Shown: positions 24,098-36,698 of the stretch, piece by piece
How the letters are laid out: each line of letters starts with the position of its first letter
How positions within the stretch are numbered: the first letter of the stretch is position 1
Assembly: GCA_039519185.1 (NCBI GenBank)
Contig: CM076849.1
Location: 62,082,587 to 62,146,586, forward strand
Source of the DNA: Astragalus membranaceus
Taxonomy: Eukaryota; Streptophyta; Magnoliopsida; Fabales; Fabaceae
Direction: 5' to 3'
DNA length: 64,000 nt
Notes under the pieces: model-generated
What the model was told of the DNA's origin: nothing
What the model saw: only the letters and a program-made list of their open reading frames with translations
Databases searched by the model: none
Position numbers and translations under genes: made by a program

Positions 24098-24110
24098 AAA
24101 GAGGGGCAGC
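24098..24110 (+). other. Ogre polypurine tract
   Basis: AAAGAGGGGCAGC directly precedes the 3' LTR start TGTCATACCCC. It is the expected primer for plus-strand DNA synthesis. Confidence 0.75.
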
Positions 24111-27100
24111 TGTCATACCCCAATTTTGTCCGGCTTAGGTCAAAACCCTAATTTTCCACAAAAATAAATAAATTGAGGAGTGAGGAGCATTATGCATTGC
24201 ATTTTTGAGTCCTGAAAGTCATTCCAGAGCTTTTAAAATCATTTTTAGAGTTGAAATACACTTCCTGGATAAATTAGGGTTTTAGGGTCAAAAAGGGCAT
24301 TTTGGTCATTTCACAACAAAAATGGTTTTTCATCACAGATCACTGGGTAATCATCAGAGGAATTATTTGAGGAAGAATGTGCTTAATTAGATTTTATTTT
24401 TTTTATTTTATGCGCATGGATGTTATTCATTTGCATAGAAAGCTCAAATTTAAAGGAAAGGGTAAAATGGGAATTTCCTTCAAGGTGAGGTATCAAATCA
24501 ATTTTGGGAATGGTGGTATCATAGAATTTTGGGCCCAATGATTGATTTCCTAAGACATGGCCCAAAATGGTAGGATTTTCATGGAATAATCAAGAAAAGA
24601 ATAATCAAAATATGGAAGGGATAATGTTGTGCACATGGGAGACAAATAGTACAATTGCCAACTTGCAAAAGTTGGCAAATTCTCACCCTCTCTCCTTGCT
24701 ATATGCAAATACCTCCTCCCTTCCTCACTCTCTATTTTGTGTTTTCTCCCTATCCTTAATCCATGTGATAAGTGATCTCAACCCTTCATTCAAAATTCAA
24801 AGTTCAATCCTAAAGCACTTCTCAAGAACAATGACCAAAATGACCCATTTGCTTGGTGCCCAAGTTCAATTATTCATTTCCATTTATTTTCAGCTGATTA
24901 TTAATTCATTTTTATTGCTTGATTACCATTTTAACCCTAGACCTAATCCCATTCTATAAATACCTCTCATATTCACTCATTCCTAACTTTTGGCTCATTC
25001 TCTCCTACACTAAAATTAGCACACCACTCTCCTCTCCTCCCCTCTCTCCTTAGGCCGAAGCTACACCCTCTCCCTCTCCTCCATTTTTTTTTCTCTTTCT
25101 TCATCCAAACACCACCAATCCATCTCCCCTTCATTCCTCTCTCACATACTACTTCCATTCTCCACTAAAACTCAAGAACTTTCATCAAGAGGGGGTGACC
25201 TTCATTTTGGGCGTGGGTTCTTTGTTGGTGTCTTTGATCGATTTGTGTTCTTGCTCTCCATTTCTTGCATAATCTAGCTAGGATCTAAGGTATACTCTAA
25301 AACCCTTGCACCATCTTCAACCTTTTTGCATTAAAACCCATTTTCCTCTCCACTTTTCATTTCGCATATCATTATCATTTTGTTTAAAATGTAGTTTGTT
25401 GTTGTTGGTGAGAGGAGCCTTAATAACTATTGACAAGCACTTAGGGAGGCTTGGGTGTTTAAGGTGCCTCTCACCCTTGAATAATTTGTTTCATGTTGTT
25501 TTGTGTTAATTTCTTGTATTTTTTGTGAAATAAAATGTGAATCCATGCTTGTTTGGTTCGCGTACTATGATTAATGTGTTATTAAGCTAATCTTGTTGTT
25601 CCTCTTTGCTTGATGATGTACAATCTTGGCATTGGTATTTGATTTTGGTGTTAAATGTTATTTTCAACATATTTCACTTGCAAATATTTGTTGATGATCT
25701 AGCAAGATGATTCCTACTAGTGCTTTGTGCACTTTATGTTAAGTAGTTGAAGATTGCTAGATGTGATTCAACCTTGTTTATGTTTTCTTTTATTTTAGTC
25801 TTATTTTAATGTGCTTATTGTTAAGTGTGGATGATAGGCAAGTTGATTCTCACTAGTGCCTAGTGCACTTTTCTCAAAGTGAGAGGATTGCTCTATATGA
25901 TTCAACATTGTTTATGTGTTCTTTTATTTAAGTCTTGTTCTAATTTGTTTATTGTTAATTGGGGATGATAGGCAAGTTGATTCTCACTAGTGCCTAGTGC
26001 ACTTTTCTCAAAGTGAGAGGATTGCTCTATATGATTCAACCTTGTTTATGTTTTCTTTTATTTTAGTCTTATTTTAATGTGCTTATTGTTAAGTGTGGAT
26101 GATAGGCAAGTTGATTCTCACTAGTGCCTAGTGCACTTTTCTCAAAGTGAGAGGATTGCTCTATGTGATTCAACTCTGTTTATGTGTTCTTTTATTTAAG
26201 TCTTGTTTTAATTTGCTTATTGTTAATTGTGGATGATAGGCAAGTTAATTCTCACTAGTGCCTAGTGCACTTTTCTCAAAGTGAGAGGATTGCTCTATAT
26301 GATTCAACTTTGTTTATATGTTCTTTTATTCAAGTCTTGTTTTAATTTGCTTATTGTTAATTGTGGATGATAGGCAAGTTGATTCTCACTAGTGCCTAGT
26401 GCACTTTTCTCAAAGTGAGAGGATTGCTCTATGTGATTCAACTTTGTTTTAATGTTTATTTATTTGTTCTTATATTCTAGTTTGATCATTGTTCATTGTT
26501 GATGATAAATCATGTTACTCCCACTTGTGCCCAGGGCATCATATTTTAAGTGGTGAAGATGGTTTTAGATGATTCAACCTTCCTCTTGTAATTTTGTTTT
26601 TTAATGAATAAAAGATGAGATTGTAGGTTTATGATTTAGGGTTCGTGAGGTATTGCAAGTGATAGGTTACCCAAAACCTTGATGCCCCCTCCTCTTTGAT
26701 CGTGTTATTAACCTTTGGGCATTTGTTCATATTATTGATTGCAAAGGATAGGCTTACCCTAGTCTTGATGCAATTCCTTTTGTTCATGTTATTGAGAAAT
26801 CATTGTTCACATGTTCACTAGCTTAACTAAGATCATTCTATGCCTGTGATCAATTGTTTAATTGCTCTTGATGCAACTTAAATGGCTTGATTTAATTGTG
26901 TGCCATCCTCTCCACTTGTATGACCTCCTAATGAAGACGTAAGCCTACTTGCCTGTTGTACCATAGAGTCATTAGGGTAAATACACTCTTTCTTACACAC
27001 ACACACACATTTGTCTTGAGAACCTTACTTTGCATCCTTGACATTTGAATCTTTGATTGTATTGGCATGTTTAGTCTTAGTTGACGTTCAACAAATGCGT

Positions 27101-28259
27101 GATTGCTCGATTAACGAATGTGCTTGAACTTTATAACCAATCTTTGATAATAACTTCACTCTTTCCCAAAAACCTCTCAAACTCTTTTCTAACCAATGCA
27201 AGTTATTAGTGACTATCACCCAAAGCCTTTGCTTGTTTGATTGTCATGAACGCTATCAAGAGTTATTAGTAATGATCACTCAAAGTCTTTGCTTGCTTGG
27301 TCATTATGAAAGCTTTTCCTTTTTCCAAACCCTTTCAAAAGCATTTTCATTTTCAAATTAGAACTACGTCGCTTTGATTCCCATTTGGGGTACGTAGGAG
27401 CGAGTCTCGTTCTCGTCAAGCGCAGCAAATAAAAGTCATTTTAGCAATCAAAAACTAGCATTTGCGTAACAAAGAGAATCATTTCTATAAGCTAGAATCA
27501 TTTTCAAACCCATCGTTGCCAGTGGTTAATCAAAACATTTGTTCGTCTAGCCATTGGTAGCGATGTCTTTTCCCCCCAAAGAACAATAAGCGGTGATCAC
27601 CCATAGCTTTTGTTAGTTTGATCATCCGTGCTAATCAATCTCTTTCGAAAACCATTTTCAAAAGAGCAAATAAAAAACGAGTTGCTACTAATAGTCAATC
27701 AGAACCCTGTTCGTCTGACTGGCGGTGGTGACTCTCGTTTTCAAGAACACTTAGCGGTGATTACCCATAACCTTGGTTAGTTTAATCATTCACTAAATGC
27801 TCGTCCTATTTCGAAAACTCACTAAAAAGATAAAAGACAAAAACCTTTTCAAAGAAAAAGACAACCAAAAACTACGTAGCTTTGAATTCTCCATCGCACC
27901 GGGAGATACGTAGGAGCGAGAGGCTAACTCTCGTCAAGCGCCAAAAATAAAAATTTTCATTAAGTCTTCTCATTCCCTTTTCAATAAAGAGGCAATTTAA
28001 GTATTTTCCAAATCAACACTTAAAACCACACGTTTAATTAAAGGTTCCCTTTCGGTAGAAAGGAGGTGTGGGGTGCTAATACCTTCCCCATGCCTAACCG
28101 ACCCCCGAACCCAAATTTTCCGGTTTCCAAAATGCCGTTCGCTTTCCAAAAAGGTCTTTCTTCAATATTTTCCTTATAAAAAATATTGGTGGCGACTTCA
28201 TTGTTTTAAAAAGTTGTAAACGAAGAAAGATCCCCTCAGGGACTTTTTCGGGCACAACA
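24111..28259 (+). repeat. Ogre 3' LTR
   Basis: It is almost identical to 4797-8942 (about 22 substitutions and 2 indels seen by eye) and ends GGGCACAACA before the TCTGT duplication. It contains the same TATA box (24955-24962) and the same 134-bp tandem array (about 25694-26590). Confidence 0.93.
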
Positions 28260-29054
28260 TCTGTGTGCATTCATGGTGTCGCATACAGCATATGCATTAT
28301 TTTGGTGAAGACCTTTGGTCTTGGAGCTAGGTGTGAAAGCTCAAATTTTTCTAAAACTGGTGAGCCTGGTGTGAAAGCTCGATTTTTTTGGTGAATTGGT
28401 GAGCCTGGTGTGAAAGCTCTCAATTTTGGTGACGCCCCTATTTACGGGCAAGACATTTGGTGATTTTGGTACCACATGCATATGTCCGTTGGTGTGGGTT
28501 GCATTCATGCATCGTCATGACATTTGGTGACTGAATGTGGTGTTTATAATTGATGTATAATTATAATTGATGTGTGTTTACGATTTGGTGTGCGTAGTGA
28601 GGTGGTAGACATAGTTGTCGTATTCTAGCATATTTCCTATCATTTTATGCTATTATATTGGAGATATCTCACCCCTTCTGTTTGAATGTTACCCCTATGC
28701 GGTAACGTGCAGGTGATTGCGAGTGAAGGCTTAGGTACCTTCGCTATTCTGTGTCGGTGTCGTCGGTGTCCTTTGCTTTGATGTGTAACACTCAAGGGGG
28801 ATAAGCGCTAAACTTTGGATTATTGTATCTTGTCTTTTGGAGTCCATTTTCAAGACGTTGTTATTTTATGTTTTAAAACTTATATTATATTCCGCTGCGT
28901 GGTGATGTATTTTGACCAGGTGTTATTTATGTCGTATGAGTCGTGTTATTTAACGATGAATGTGTGACATCCTTTTTCGAATTATGAATTAAAGTTTTTG
29001 TAAACTCTGATTTTGTTGAATAATTACCGGGTAGAAAATGGGTGTTACAAGGAC

Positions 29055-29754
29055 CATGCCATTGTTTTGCAACCAGGAGCTCAGATCCCCAACATAAGGC
29101 CCTACAGGTATCATTTTACAAAAAGAATGAGATAGAACAGATTTTTAAGGAAATGTTGAATGTTGGTATAGTTAGGCATAGCACTTGTCCTTTCTTTAGT
29201 TCTGTGCTATTGGTTAAGAAAAAGGATGGTGGGTGGAGAATTTGCACTGATTACAGGGCTCTTAACAAGGTCAATGTGCCTAACAAATTTCCTATTCATG
29301 TGATTGATGAGTTACTTGATGAATTGGGTGGAGCCATGATCTTTTCAAAGCTTGATCTGAAGTCTGGATACCACCAAATCAGAATGAGAGAAGAAGACAT
29401 TGCCAAAACAGCTTTTAGAACCCATGAGGGCCATTATGAGTACCTAGTAATGCCCTTTGGGCTCACTAATGCCCCATCGACATTCCAAGCTTTGATGAAT
29501 GAAGTGTTGAGACCTTATCTTAGAAAATTTGTGCTAGTTTTCTTCGATGACATCCTTATTTACAGTTGCGGCTCTGAGTTGCATACAAAGCATTTGAGAA
29601 AGGTGTTATCCTTGCTACAGGAACATCAACTCTATGCTAATAAAAATAAATGCTCATTTGGACAGTCACAAATTGAGTATCTGGGTCACATAATTTCCGG
29701 AGCAGGAGTGGCTGCAAATCCTAGGAAAATTAAAGACATGCTGGTGTGGCCAGT
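29055..29754 (+). pseudogene. Element A reverse transcriptase
   Basis: The polyprotein cut at 3022 resumes here, directly after the second AGGAC. A frameshift lies near 29110; the frame then reads [68 protein letters not shown] and the active site [10 protein letters not shown], with the Asp pair intact. The sequence ends at 29754, where the Athila element inserted just after MLVWPV, the linker before RNase H. The last codons of the frame are Athila LTR. Confidence 0.9.
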
Positions 29755-31148
29755 TGATAACTCTTATTTATAAGAGTTATTTACGCATTTTTAAAGTTAA
29801 TTCACTATTTATTCTCATGTAATTAGTAAGTTAGCATATGTAAATATTATGTTTTAAGTTTAGAAAGTTGCATTCCTGAGTTCTTAATATTTGACATTTA
29901 GGTGCCCTATTTGTGTGCTTTGATTGTGTGTTCAATTGCAGCAGCATCAGTTGCCACAGTAATGCATTTATGCGAAAGATGAGAGAGAAGGATGGGACGC
30001 GCTAAAAGTAGCGAATGACAGCTGTAATGGCAAGGACGAGCACGTCCAGCTAGTGCCAGCATCTGAACAGGGAATATTCTACTTTTCTCTTGGGCACTTG
30101 TACTTTTAGGCACACAAAGGACAAATGGCACCTCAAATTTAGGGTTTTCTTGGATCATGTACCCTAGAGCTATAAAAGGGAGCCTCCTTCTTCATTCATG
30201 TCATGCTAGGTCTAAAAAGGAAAGTTTAGAAATAGCTTTCCACCATTTTTACCTAAGCTACCTTCCATTACCAAACTTGCAAAGATCATTGGTGGAATCA
30301 TTCCTGCAGCAGTGACAGGAGCCACAATATTTGTTGATTGTGCTACGTGGGAGTTGAACCCTCTCCTTGAGACTCTCTTCTTGGAGTGTATCTTCGGATC
30401 TTCTCACTTAGTATAATTTCTATCTTGTATTTCTTGAATATGACCGTTACAATTATGTTTGAGTTGTGTTTCTTGTCTTGTTTGCTCATTATGAGCTAAA
30501 TACTCATAGTTGGAATGTTGGAATCTATGTAATGAATTTTTAGTGCATTTGATGAAATGTGTTTGATGTTTTAGCAATTTATCTTTTGTGAGCTTAATAT
30601 TTCCATCTTAAATTAGGAATGGCCATCTAACTTAAGTAAATTTGTAAATTCAGAAATGGTTTATGAATAGATCTCAAAAGATAACATGGATAGTAAGTAG
30701 TAAAGGACACTTTAATGCTTCTTGCTTAAACCCTAGACATAGGAGGGAAAAATCCATGAGATGAACACTGTGGGTGCGTGAGTAGCCTCGAGAGTACCTA
30801 CTTAGGGTCTAGACATAGACTCTTGTAAAGAAACCCTAGTGGAAGTGTTTGACAAAACAGCAACTATTGCGACAGCATCTATTGTTGCAGCATTAGACGC
30901 AGCACTAATGCACTAGAAAAGATTTACTTAGTGAACACATTCCAACTCATTCTCAATACTGATTTTCACACCCTTTTACTTAATTTTTTGTTTAAAATGC
31001 TTTCAAAAACTCGTGTCTATTTATTTTACCTCACTAATTTGCTAGCCAAATTAAGAACATTTTAGACCTCAATCCTCGTGGGAACGATCTTTTCTTATCA
31101 TATACTACTTGTTGGACTGTGTATACTTGCACACGTTTTTACACAACA
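29755..31148 (+). repeat. Athila 5' LTR
   Basis: It begins TGATAACTCTTATTTATAAG and ends CGTTTTTACACAACA. It has a TATA box (TATAAAAGGG) at 30171-30180 and repeated GCAGCA-type words at about 29937, 30301 and 30860. Confidence 0.92.
30171..30180 (+). promoter_or_regulatory. TATA box of the Athila 5' LTR
   Basis: TATAAAAGGG is a strong plant TATA box. The same sequence lies in the 3' LTR at about 49572, and a related TATATAAAG is in the remnant LTR near 55067. Confidence 0.65.
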
Positions 31149-31154
31149 AGTTTT

Positions 31155-31172
31155 TGACGCCATTGCCGGGGA
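31155..31172 (+). other. Athila primer binding site (tRNA-Asp type)
   Basis: TGACGCCATTGCCGGGGA, 6 bp after the LTR, resembles the complement of the tRNA-Asp 3' end with two mismatches. tRNA-Asp priming is typical of Athila elements. Confidence 0.78.
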
Positions 31173-31277
31173 TTGAAAAGTTTAATTGTTGTTAATTAGT
31201 TAGTAAGTTAGTGATTTTTGTTTTCTCATTTTTTGTGTGCTCTGTCTCTGTTGCTACAGCATTAGTTGCTGCAGCGT

Positions 31278-32142
31278 ATGCGCATGGCTTCCACACCAGA
31301 ATTTCAGTTGGATCCAGAAATAGAAAGACTGTTCAGAATATTGAGAAGGATCAATAGTAGACCAGGAGGAGTTAGGCAAAGCTGTTGTCATGGCTTCTGT
31401 ACATGATTCCCAGAGCACACCAACTCAAGGTTCCCAACACAATGCCACTGAAGTGGAAAACCCTCCTGTCAACCAATATCAGCAGAGGTATTAAATCAAA
31501 CAGTCATGGGCATGGCTAATGACAGGGACAGACCTATGAGGGATTATGCAATGTTTGACCCTCTAACTATGCAAACCAGCATAGTAAGGCCTGAACTTGC
31601 CATTTAAGCCCATGATGTTTCAAATGCTTCAAACAGTTGGCCAATTTGGTGGTGGACCTACTGAGGATCCCCATCTGCATTTAAAACAATTTGTAGAAGT
31701 TTGTAGTAATTTCATACTCCCTGGTGTCTCTGATGATGCTTTTAAACTCAAGTTGTTTCCATATTCCTTGAAGGATAGAGCCAAGGCTTGGTTAAATTCC
31801 TTGGAGCCTAACTCTATCACTACTTGGAATGAAATGGCTGAAAAGTTTATGACTAAATATTTTCCACCTATCAAGAATGCCAGGATGAGAACTGAAATTA
31901 CCTCTTTCAAACAAACTAAATTTGAAACACTGTTTGAAGCATGGGAAAGATTTAAAGAATTGCTAAGAAAATGTCCACATAATGGGTTGCCAGTTGTGGT
32001 TCAAATGGAAACTTTTTACAATGGGTTGGAACCTCAGACAAGGCTTATGTTTGATGCATCTTCTGGTGGAGTTTTATTGAATGGTTCATACGCTGATGCT
32101 TACAATCTTATTGAAACAATTGCTGCAAATAGTTATCAATGA
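31278..32142 (+). pseudogene. Athila gag, N-terminal and capsid part
   Basis: A likely start is ATG 31278 or 31284 (MASTPEFQLDPEIER). The frame then breaks repeatedly; another piece starts near 31506 (MANDRDRPMRDYAMFDPL) and ends in a stop near 31606. The capsid-like core is open from about 31600 to 32142: PTEDPHLHLKQFVEVC, FPYSLKDRAKAWLNSL, TTWNEMAEKFMTKYFPP, FEAWERFKELLRKCPHNG, a clear Athila Gag signature. Several frameshifts mean no full Gag is made. Confidence 0.82.
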
Positions 32143-32578
32143 CCTACAGCAAGAGTGAGTGCTCAAAAGAAAGTAGCTGGGATGCATGAAGTTAGTGAAA
32201 TGACTGCTTTAGCTGCTCAAGTGGCATCCCTTACCAATATGGTTAAAAACCTAAATGCACCCAGTGCTGCAGCAACAGAAGCTAAACCAGAGGTCAAAGC
32301 TGCAGCAGCAATTGAACAAGTTCCAGTGGGGTCTGCCAGTTGTGTGGAGGAGGTCACCTATATGAAGAATGCCCAGCCAACCCTATATCAGTCAACTATG
32401 TCGGATACAACAGAAACCATAATCCATATGCCAGTACCTATAATCCAGGATGGAGAGATCATCCCAATTTCAAATGGAGTACTGCAGCACCTGCAACAGC
32501 TTCAGCTACACCACCTGTATTCCCTGCTCAACCCAAGGCAGCAGCTGGTAATTCTATGGAGGCTATGCTAAAGCTTTC
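32143..32578 (+). pseudogene. Athila gag C-terminus with zinc knuckle
   Basis: One frame from about 32155 reads a helical stretch (SEMTALAAQVASLTNMVKNL) and an Ala-rich part encoded by CTGCAG-type words near 32265-32310. A second frame carries the zinc knuckle CQLCGGGHLYEEC at 32334-32372 and YVGYNRNHNPYASTYNPGW, typical of Athila Gag. The switch between frames shows a frameshift near 32330. Confidence 0.78.
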
Positions 32579-34492
32579 ATGAATGAAACCAAAACTCAAT
32601 ATCAAACTCAAGGGGCTGCTATCAAGAACTTGGAGAATCAAATTGGTCAAATAGCCACTGCTGTAACCCAAAGACCTAGTGGAACATTGGCTTCTACTAC
32701 TGAAGCTTCATCTTCAAAAGGGAAAGAGGTATCAACTTGCAAGGCTATATCTTTAAGGTGGTGGAAAGAAAAAAAAATAAAAAAAATGAAAAAAAATGGA
32801 AAACATGATGTAAAAGATGCTGCCACAACAGATGCTGCAGCATCTGACTTTGCACCAGTAACTTCACCTAAGCTTGATCAAGCTTTGCCAAATCCACCCT
32901 TTCCTCAAAGATTGAAGAAGGCTCGGCAAGACAAGCAATTTGGCAAATTCCTAGAGGTGCTAAAGCAACTTCACATCAATGTTTCTTTGGTTGAGGCCCT
33001 TCAACAAATGCCCAACTATGCAAAGTTCATGAAGGATGTGCTAACTAAAAGGAGAAGGCTAGGGGAATTTGAAACTGTGGCAATGACAGGAGAGTGCAGT
33101 ATGATCATGCAGAATAAGCTTCCAAGAAAATTGAAGGATCCTGGCAGCTTCACTATTCCCTATTCTATTGGGGAAAACTATACTGGTCGTGCTTTATGTG
33201 ATTTGGGTGCAAGTATTAACTTGATGCCCAAATCTATATTTACGCAGCTTGGTATTGGAATTGCTAGACCCACCACTGTTACCCTTCAGTTAGCTGATAG
33301 GTCCATTTCCTATCCTGAAGGGATAATAGAGGATGTGCTTATTAAAGTTGACAAGTTTGTTTTTCCTGCAGATTTTGTTACTCTTGATTTTGATGCAGAT
33401 AAAGAGGTGCCTATCATTCTAGGAAGACCATTCTTAGCCACAAGGAAAACCCTCATTGATGTGCAGAAAGGAGAGTTGACCATGAGGGTCAATGACCAAG
33501 AGATCAAATTTAATGTGATGAATGCTCTTAAGTTTCCTGAAAAGGAGACTGAAGAATGTTCATATGTAGCCTCACTTGATGCAGTTGTTGAAAAGCATTT
33601 TCACAAGCAATCAGATCACCTAATCAAGGTTCTGGAAGATTCAGCAAAAGATGAACTTGTGGAAGAGGGTGTACTGGATAATGAAGCAACTGTCAAGGAA
33701 ATTTGGTCAAGAAAGTATGAGTCTTTGGAACTGGAAGACTCAAGCTTCAAGAGGAATGTTCCATCTATTGAGCAACCACCTTCACTTGAACTTAAAGAGT
33801 TACCTAAACACTTGAAGTATGCCTTTTGGGGGGAAAATGATTCTTTTCTTGTGATCATTGCTTCTGACCTCACCAAAAGTCAGGAATATGATCTCATTAC
33901 TACCCTAAGAAGGCATAAGAAAGCAATTGGGTGGAAAATGGCGGATATAAAGGGAATAAGTCCTACCATCTGTATGCATAGAATCATTTTGGATGAAAAT
34001 TCAAAGAATAGTATTGAACGGCGGGGGAGACTTAATCCTATCATGAAGGAGGTTGTTAAGAAAGAGATAATCAAATGGCTTGATGCTGTCATTGTCTATC
34101 CCATTTCAGATAGTGCATGGGTAAGTCTTGTGCAATGTGTTCCAAAGAAGGGAGGAGTGACAGTGGTAGCTAATGAGAAAAATGAATTGATTCCTACAAG
34201 ACCAGTCACAGGGTGGGGAATATGCATGGATTATAGAAAGCTCAACAAGGCTACAAAGAAGGACCATTTCCATTTACCATTCATTGATCAGATGTTGGAT
34301 AGGTTAGCTGGTAAGGAATTCTACTGTTTCCTTGATAATTACTCTGGTTATAATCAAATAGCCATTGTACCTGAGGATCAGCAGAAGACCACATTCACAT
34401 GCCCCTACGGTACCTTTGCATTTAGAAGGATGCCATTTGGGTTATGTAATGCAACAGCTACCTTTCAGAGGTGCATGATGTCAATTTTTTGA
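32579..34492 (+). pseudogene. Athila protease and first half of reverse transcriptase
   Basis: The frame opens with TQGAAIKNLENQIGQIA and a Lys-rich linker. The conserved block FLEVLKQLHINVSLVEAL and MPNYAKFMKDVLTKRR leads to the protease active site LCDLGASINLMPKSIF (about 33196-33243) and VPIILGRPFLATRKTLID. RT follows with GWGICMDYRKLNKATKKDHF, FLDNYSGYNQI and FAFRRMPFGLCNATATFQRC. The Asp-Leu-Gly-Ala protease centre is the form seen in Athila. The frame ends at 34492 in a run of T, a frameshift just before the RT active-site strand. Confidence 0.9.
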
Positions 34493-35187
34493 GTTTATTG
34501 AGAAATCAATGGTGGTATTTATGGATGATTTTTCAGTCTTTGGGGAATCATTCCAACTATGTCTCAATAACTTGGAGGAAATTTTGTATAGGTGTGAAGA
34601 AACCAATCTGGTGTTAAATTGGGAAAAATGTCATTTCATGGTTCAAGAAGGGATTATTCTAGGTCACAGAATTTCAAAGAAGGGAATTGAAGTTGATAGA
34701 GCCAAGGTTGAAGTAATTGAAAAGATGTCTCCACCCACAAATGTGAAAAGTGTGAGAAGTTTTCTGGGGCATGCAGGATTTTACAGGAGGTTCATTAAAG
34801 ACTTTTCTAAAATTTCAAAGCCATTGTGTCAATTGCTACAGCATGACACACCATTTGTCTTTTAATGAACCCCGTCTAGAAGCATTCAACACACTAAAGA
34901 AGGCACTGGTTTCAGCACCTGTGATTGTGACTCCAGATTGGAGCAAACCATTTGAGCTCATGTGTGATGCTAGTTACTTTTCCATAGGAGCTGTCCTTGG
35001 CCAAAGGTATGACAAAGTTTTCCATTCTATTTATTATGCTAGCAAAACACTTATTGATGCACAATTGAATTACACCACTACTGAAAAGGAATTATTAGTT
35101 GTGGTCTTTGCTTTTGATAAATTTAGATCATACTTAGTTAGCACCAAAGTAATTGTTTCACTGATCATTCTTCCATTAAGTATTTGA
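34487..35187 (+). pseudogene. Athila RT active site and RNase H
   Basis: From about 34490 another frame continues RT with the active site VFMDDFSVFG (34515-34544), then LGHRISKKGIEVDRAKVE and RSFLGHAGFYRRFIKDF. A frameshift near 34850 leads into RNase H: PFELMCDASYFSIGAVLGQR, YYASKTLIDAQLNYTTTEKE and [20 protein letters not shown]. The frame shifts again near 35170. RNase H catalytic Asp (CDAS) and Glu (EKE) are visible. Confidence 0.83.
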
Positions 35188-36698
35188 TTGCTAAAGAAGT
35201 TGCAAAACCTAGGTTAATAAGACAGGCTCTCCTCCTTCAAGAATTTGATCTTGAAATTAGAGACAAAAAGGGGGTGGAGAACCAAGTTGCTGATCATTTG
35301 TCTAGATTAGAAGGTGAAAATGCAGGTAATCACAGTGGAGAAATCAATGAGTGTTTCCTAGATGAAAAGTTGCTTGCAGTAACTGCTGCAGCAACAGATG
35401 CTGCAGCACCTTGGTATGCAGATATTGTGAATTACTTGGTCAGTAGAGTGGTGCCTTGTGATATGACTTCTCAGCAGAAGAAAAGGTTCTTTCATCTTAT
35501 CAAACAATATTTCTGGGATGAACCTTTTCTGTACAAGAAATTCCCTGATCAACTTCTAAGAAGATGTGTGGCTGAAGAAGAGCAACAAGTGGTGATGCAG
35601 CAATGTCATGCAGCTCCATATGGTGGGCATTTTGGAGGTATGAGGACAACAACCAAAGTATTACAATCTGGATATTATTGGCCTACCATTTTTAAAGATG
35701 CTCATGAATTGATTAAGAGATGTGTTAATTGTCAAATGACTCATAACATTTCCGGCAAGCATGAAATGCCATTAACAAACATTTTAGAGGTAAAATTTTT
35801 TGATGTTTGGGGTATGGATTTTATGGGACCTTTTCCACCATCCTTTGGCAATTTATACATATATTGGTGGCTGTTGATTATGTATCAAAGTGGGTTGAAG
35901 CTGTAGCTCTACCTACCAATGATGCAAAATCTATCAGCAAATTTCTGCAAAGGAACATCTTTACAAGGTTTGGGACTCCAAGAGCTATAATCAGTGATGA
36001 AGGATCTCATTTCTGTAACAAATTGATTGAGAACCTTCGTGCTAAGTATGGAATAAAACACAAGATAGCAACTGCTTACCACCCTCAAACAAGGGGGCAA
36101 GCAGAACTATCCAATAGAGAAATCAAAAGAGTGCCGGAAAAAATGGTAGGACCTACAAGAAAGGATTGGGCTGTTCACTTGGATGATGCTTTATGGGCCT
36201 ACAGAACTGCATCCAAAACTCCTTTGGGAATGTCTCCTTACAGAATTGTTTATGGCAAAGCTTTTCACCTACCTCTTGAACTTCAACATAAATCATTTTG
36301 GGCAATCAAAAAGCTCAATTATGATTATGAAAAGGCAGGTGCAGCTAGGCTTCTACAATTAAATGAGCTTAAAGAAATGAGACATTTTGCTTATGAAAGT
36401 GCATAACTGTACAAAGCAAAAACCAAAGCTTGGCATGATAGAAAAATCCAGAAAAAAGGAGCTCATTGAAGGGGGGCAAGTGTTGCTATTCAACTCAAGA
36501 CTCAAACTGTTTCCTGGAAAACTTAAGTCCAGGAGGTCTGGTCCATTCAAGCTGGTTAAATTGTATCCTCATGGTGCTGTGGAGTTATATGACGAAGCAA
36601 CCAAATCTAGCTTCAAAGTCAATGGTCAGAGGGTAAAGCCCTATTATGGTGAACCTGTGATGAGGGATAAGGTCACCACTGAATTGAAGGACCTCTAG
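35184..36698 (+). pseudogene. Athila end of RNase H and integrase
   Basis: Three overlapping frames carry one integrase. The first (35184-about 35860) ends RNase H ([17 protein letters not shown]) and gives the zinc-binding part (Cys pair in [10 protein letters not shown]) and the first core Asp (VWGMDFMGP). The second (about 35850-36406) reads [14 protein letters not shown], the second Asp in [12 protein letters not shown], the Glu in [13 protein letters not shown], and [18 protein letters not shown]. The third (36387-36698) ends the protein with [19 protein letters not shown] and [10 protein letters not shown]. Two frameshifts break it. Confidence 0.85.

Larger units (their letters stand above)
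22281..24110 (+). other. Ogre 3' untranslated region
   Basis: About 1.8 kb without convincing genes. It begins with two related units near 22325-22412 built on TTGAAAACCCG and AGGCAAAA, then has an A-rich minisatellite (22930-23150) and CAT-rich sequence near 23200-23290. The frame at 23220-23639 has no recognisable domain. A purine tract (AAAGAGGGGCAGC, 24098-24110) precedes the 3' LTR. Confidence 0.75.
4797..28259 (+). mobile_element. Ogre-type (TAT lineage) Ty3/gypsy retrotransposon, full length
   Basis: Two LTRs of 4,146 and 4,149 bp (4797-8942 and 24111-28259) begin TGTCATACCCC and end with CAACA. The 5-bp duplication TCTGT flanks the whole element (4792-4796, 28260-28264). A tRNA-Arg type primer site follows the 5' LTR and a purine tract precedes the 3' LTR. 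The order is LTR, leader, ORF1, gag, protease, G-patch segment, putative intron, RT, RNase H, archaeal-type RNase H, integrase, long 3' untranslated region, LTR. An extra ORF1 before gag, very long LTRs and an intron between protease and RT are the known hallmarks of Ogre elements. By eye the LTRs differ by about 22 substitutions and 2 small indels, so the insertion is recent. Confidence 0.92.
3023..29049. mobile_element. Solo LTR-1 (2.56 kb), split by the Ogre insertion
   Basis: The sequence starts TGTAACGCCC and ends GGGTGTTACA, and is flanked by AGGAC on both sides (3018-3022 and 29050-29054). After removal of the Ogre element and one copy of its TCTGT duplication, 3023-4796 plus 28265-29049 give about 2,559 bp, with no internal retroelement genes. 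Solo LTR-2 at 15628 has almost the same length and shares blocks such as GGGCTTAAGCTG, AATCCAAGCCCACTAG / GATCCAAGCCCACTAG and CTTTTGACTCGG, so both belong to one family. This is the structure left when recombination between two LTRs removes the interior. Confidence 0.85.
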
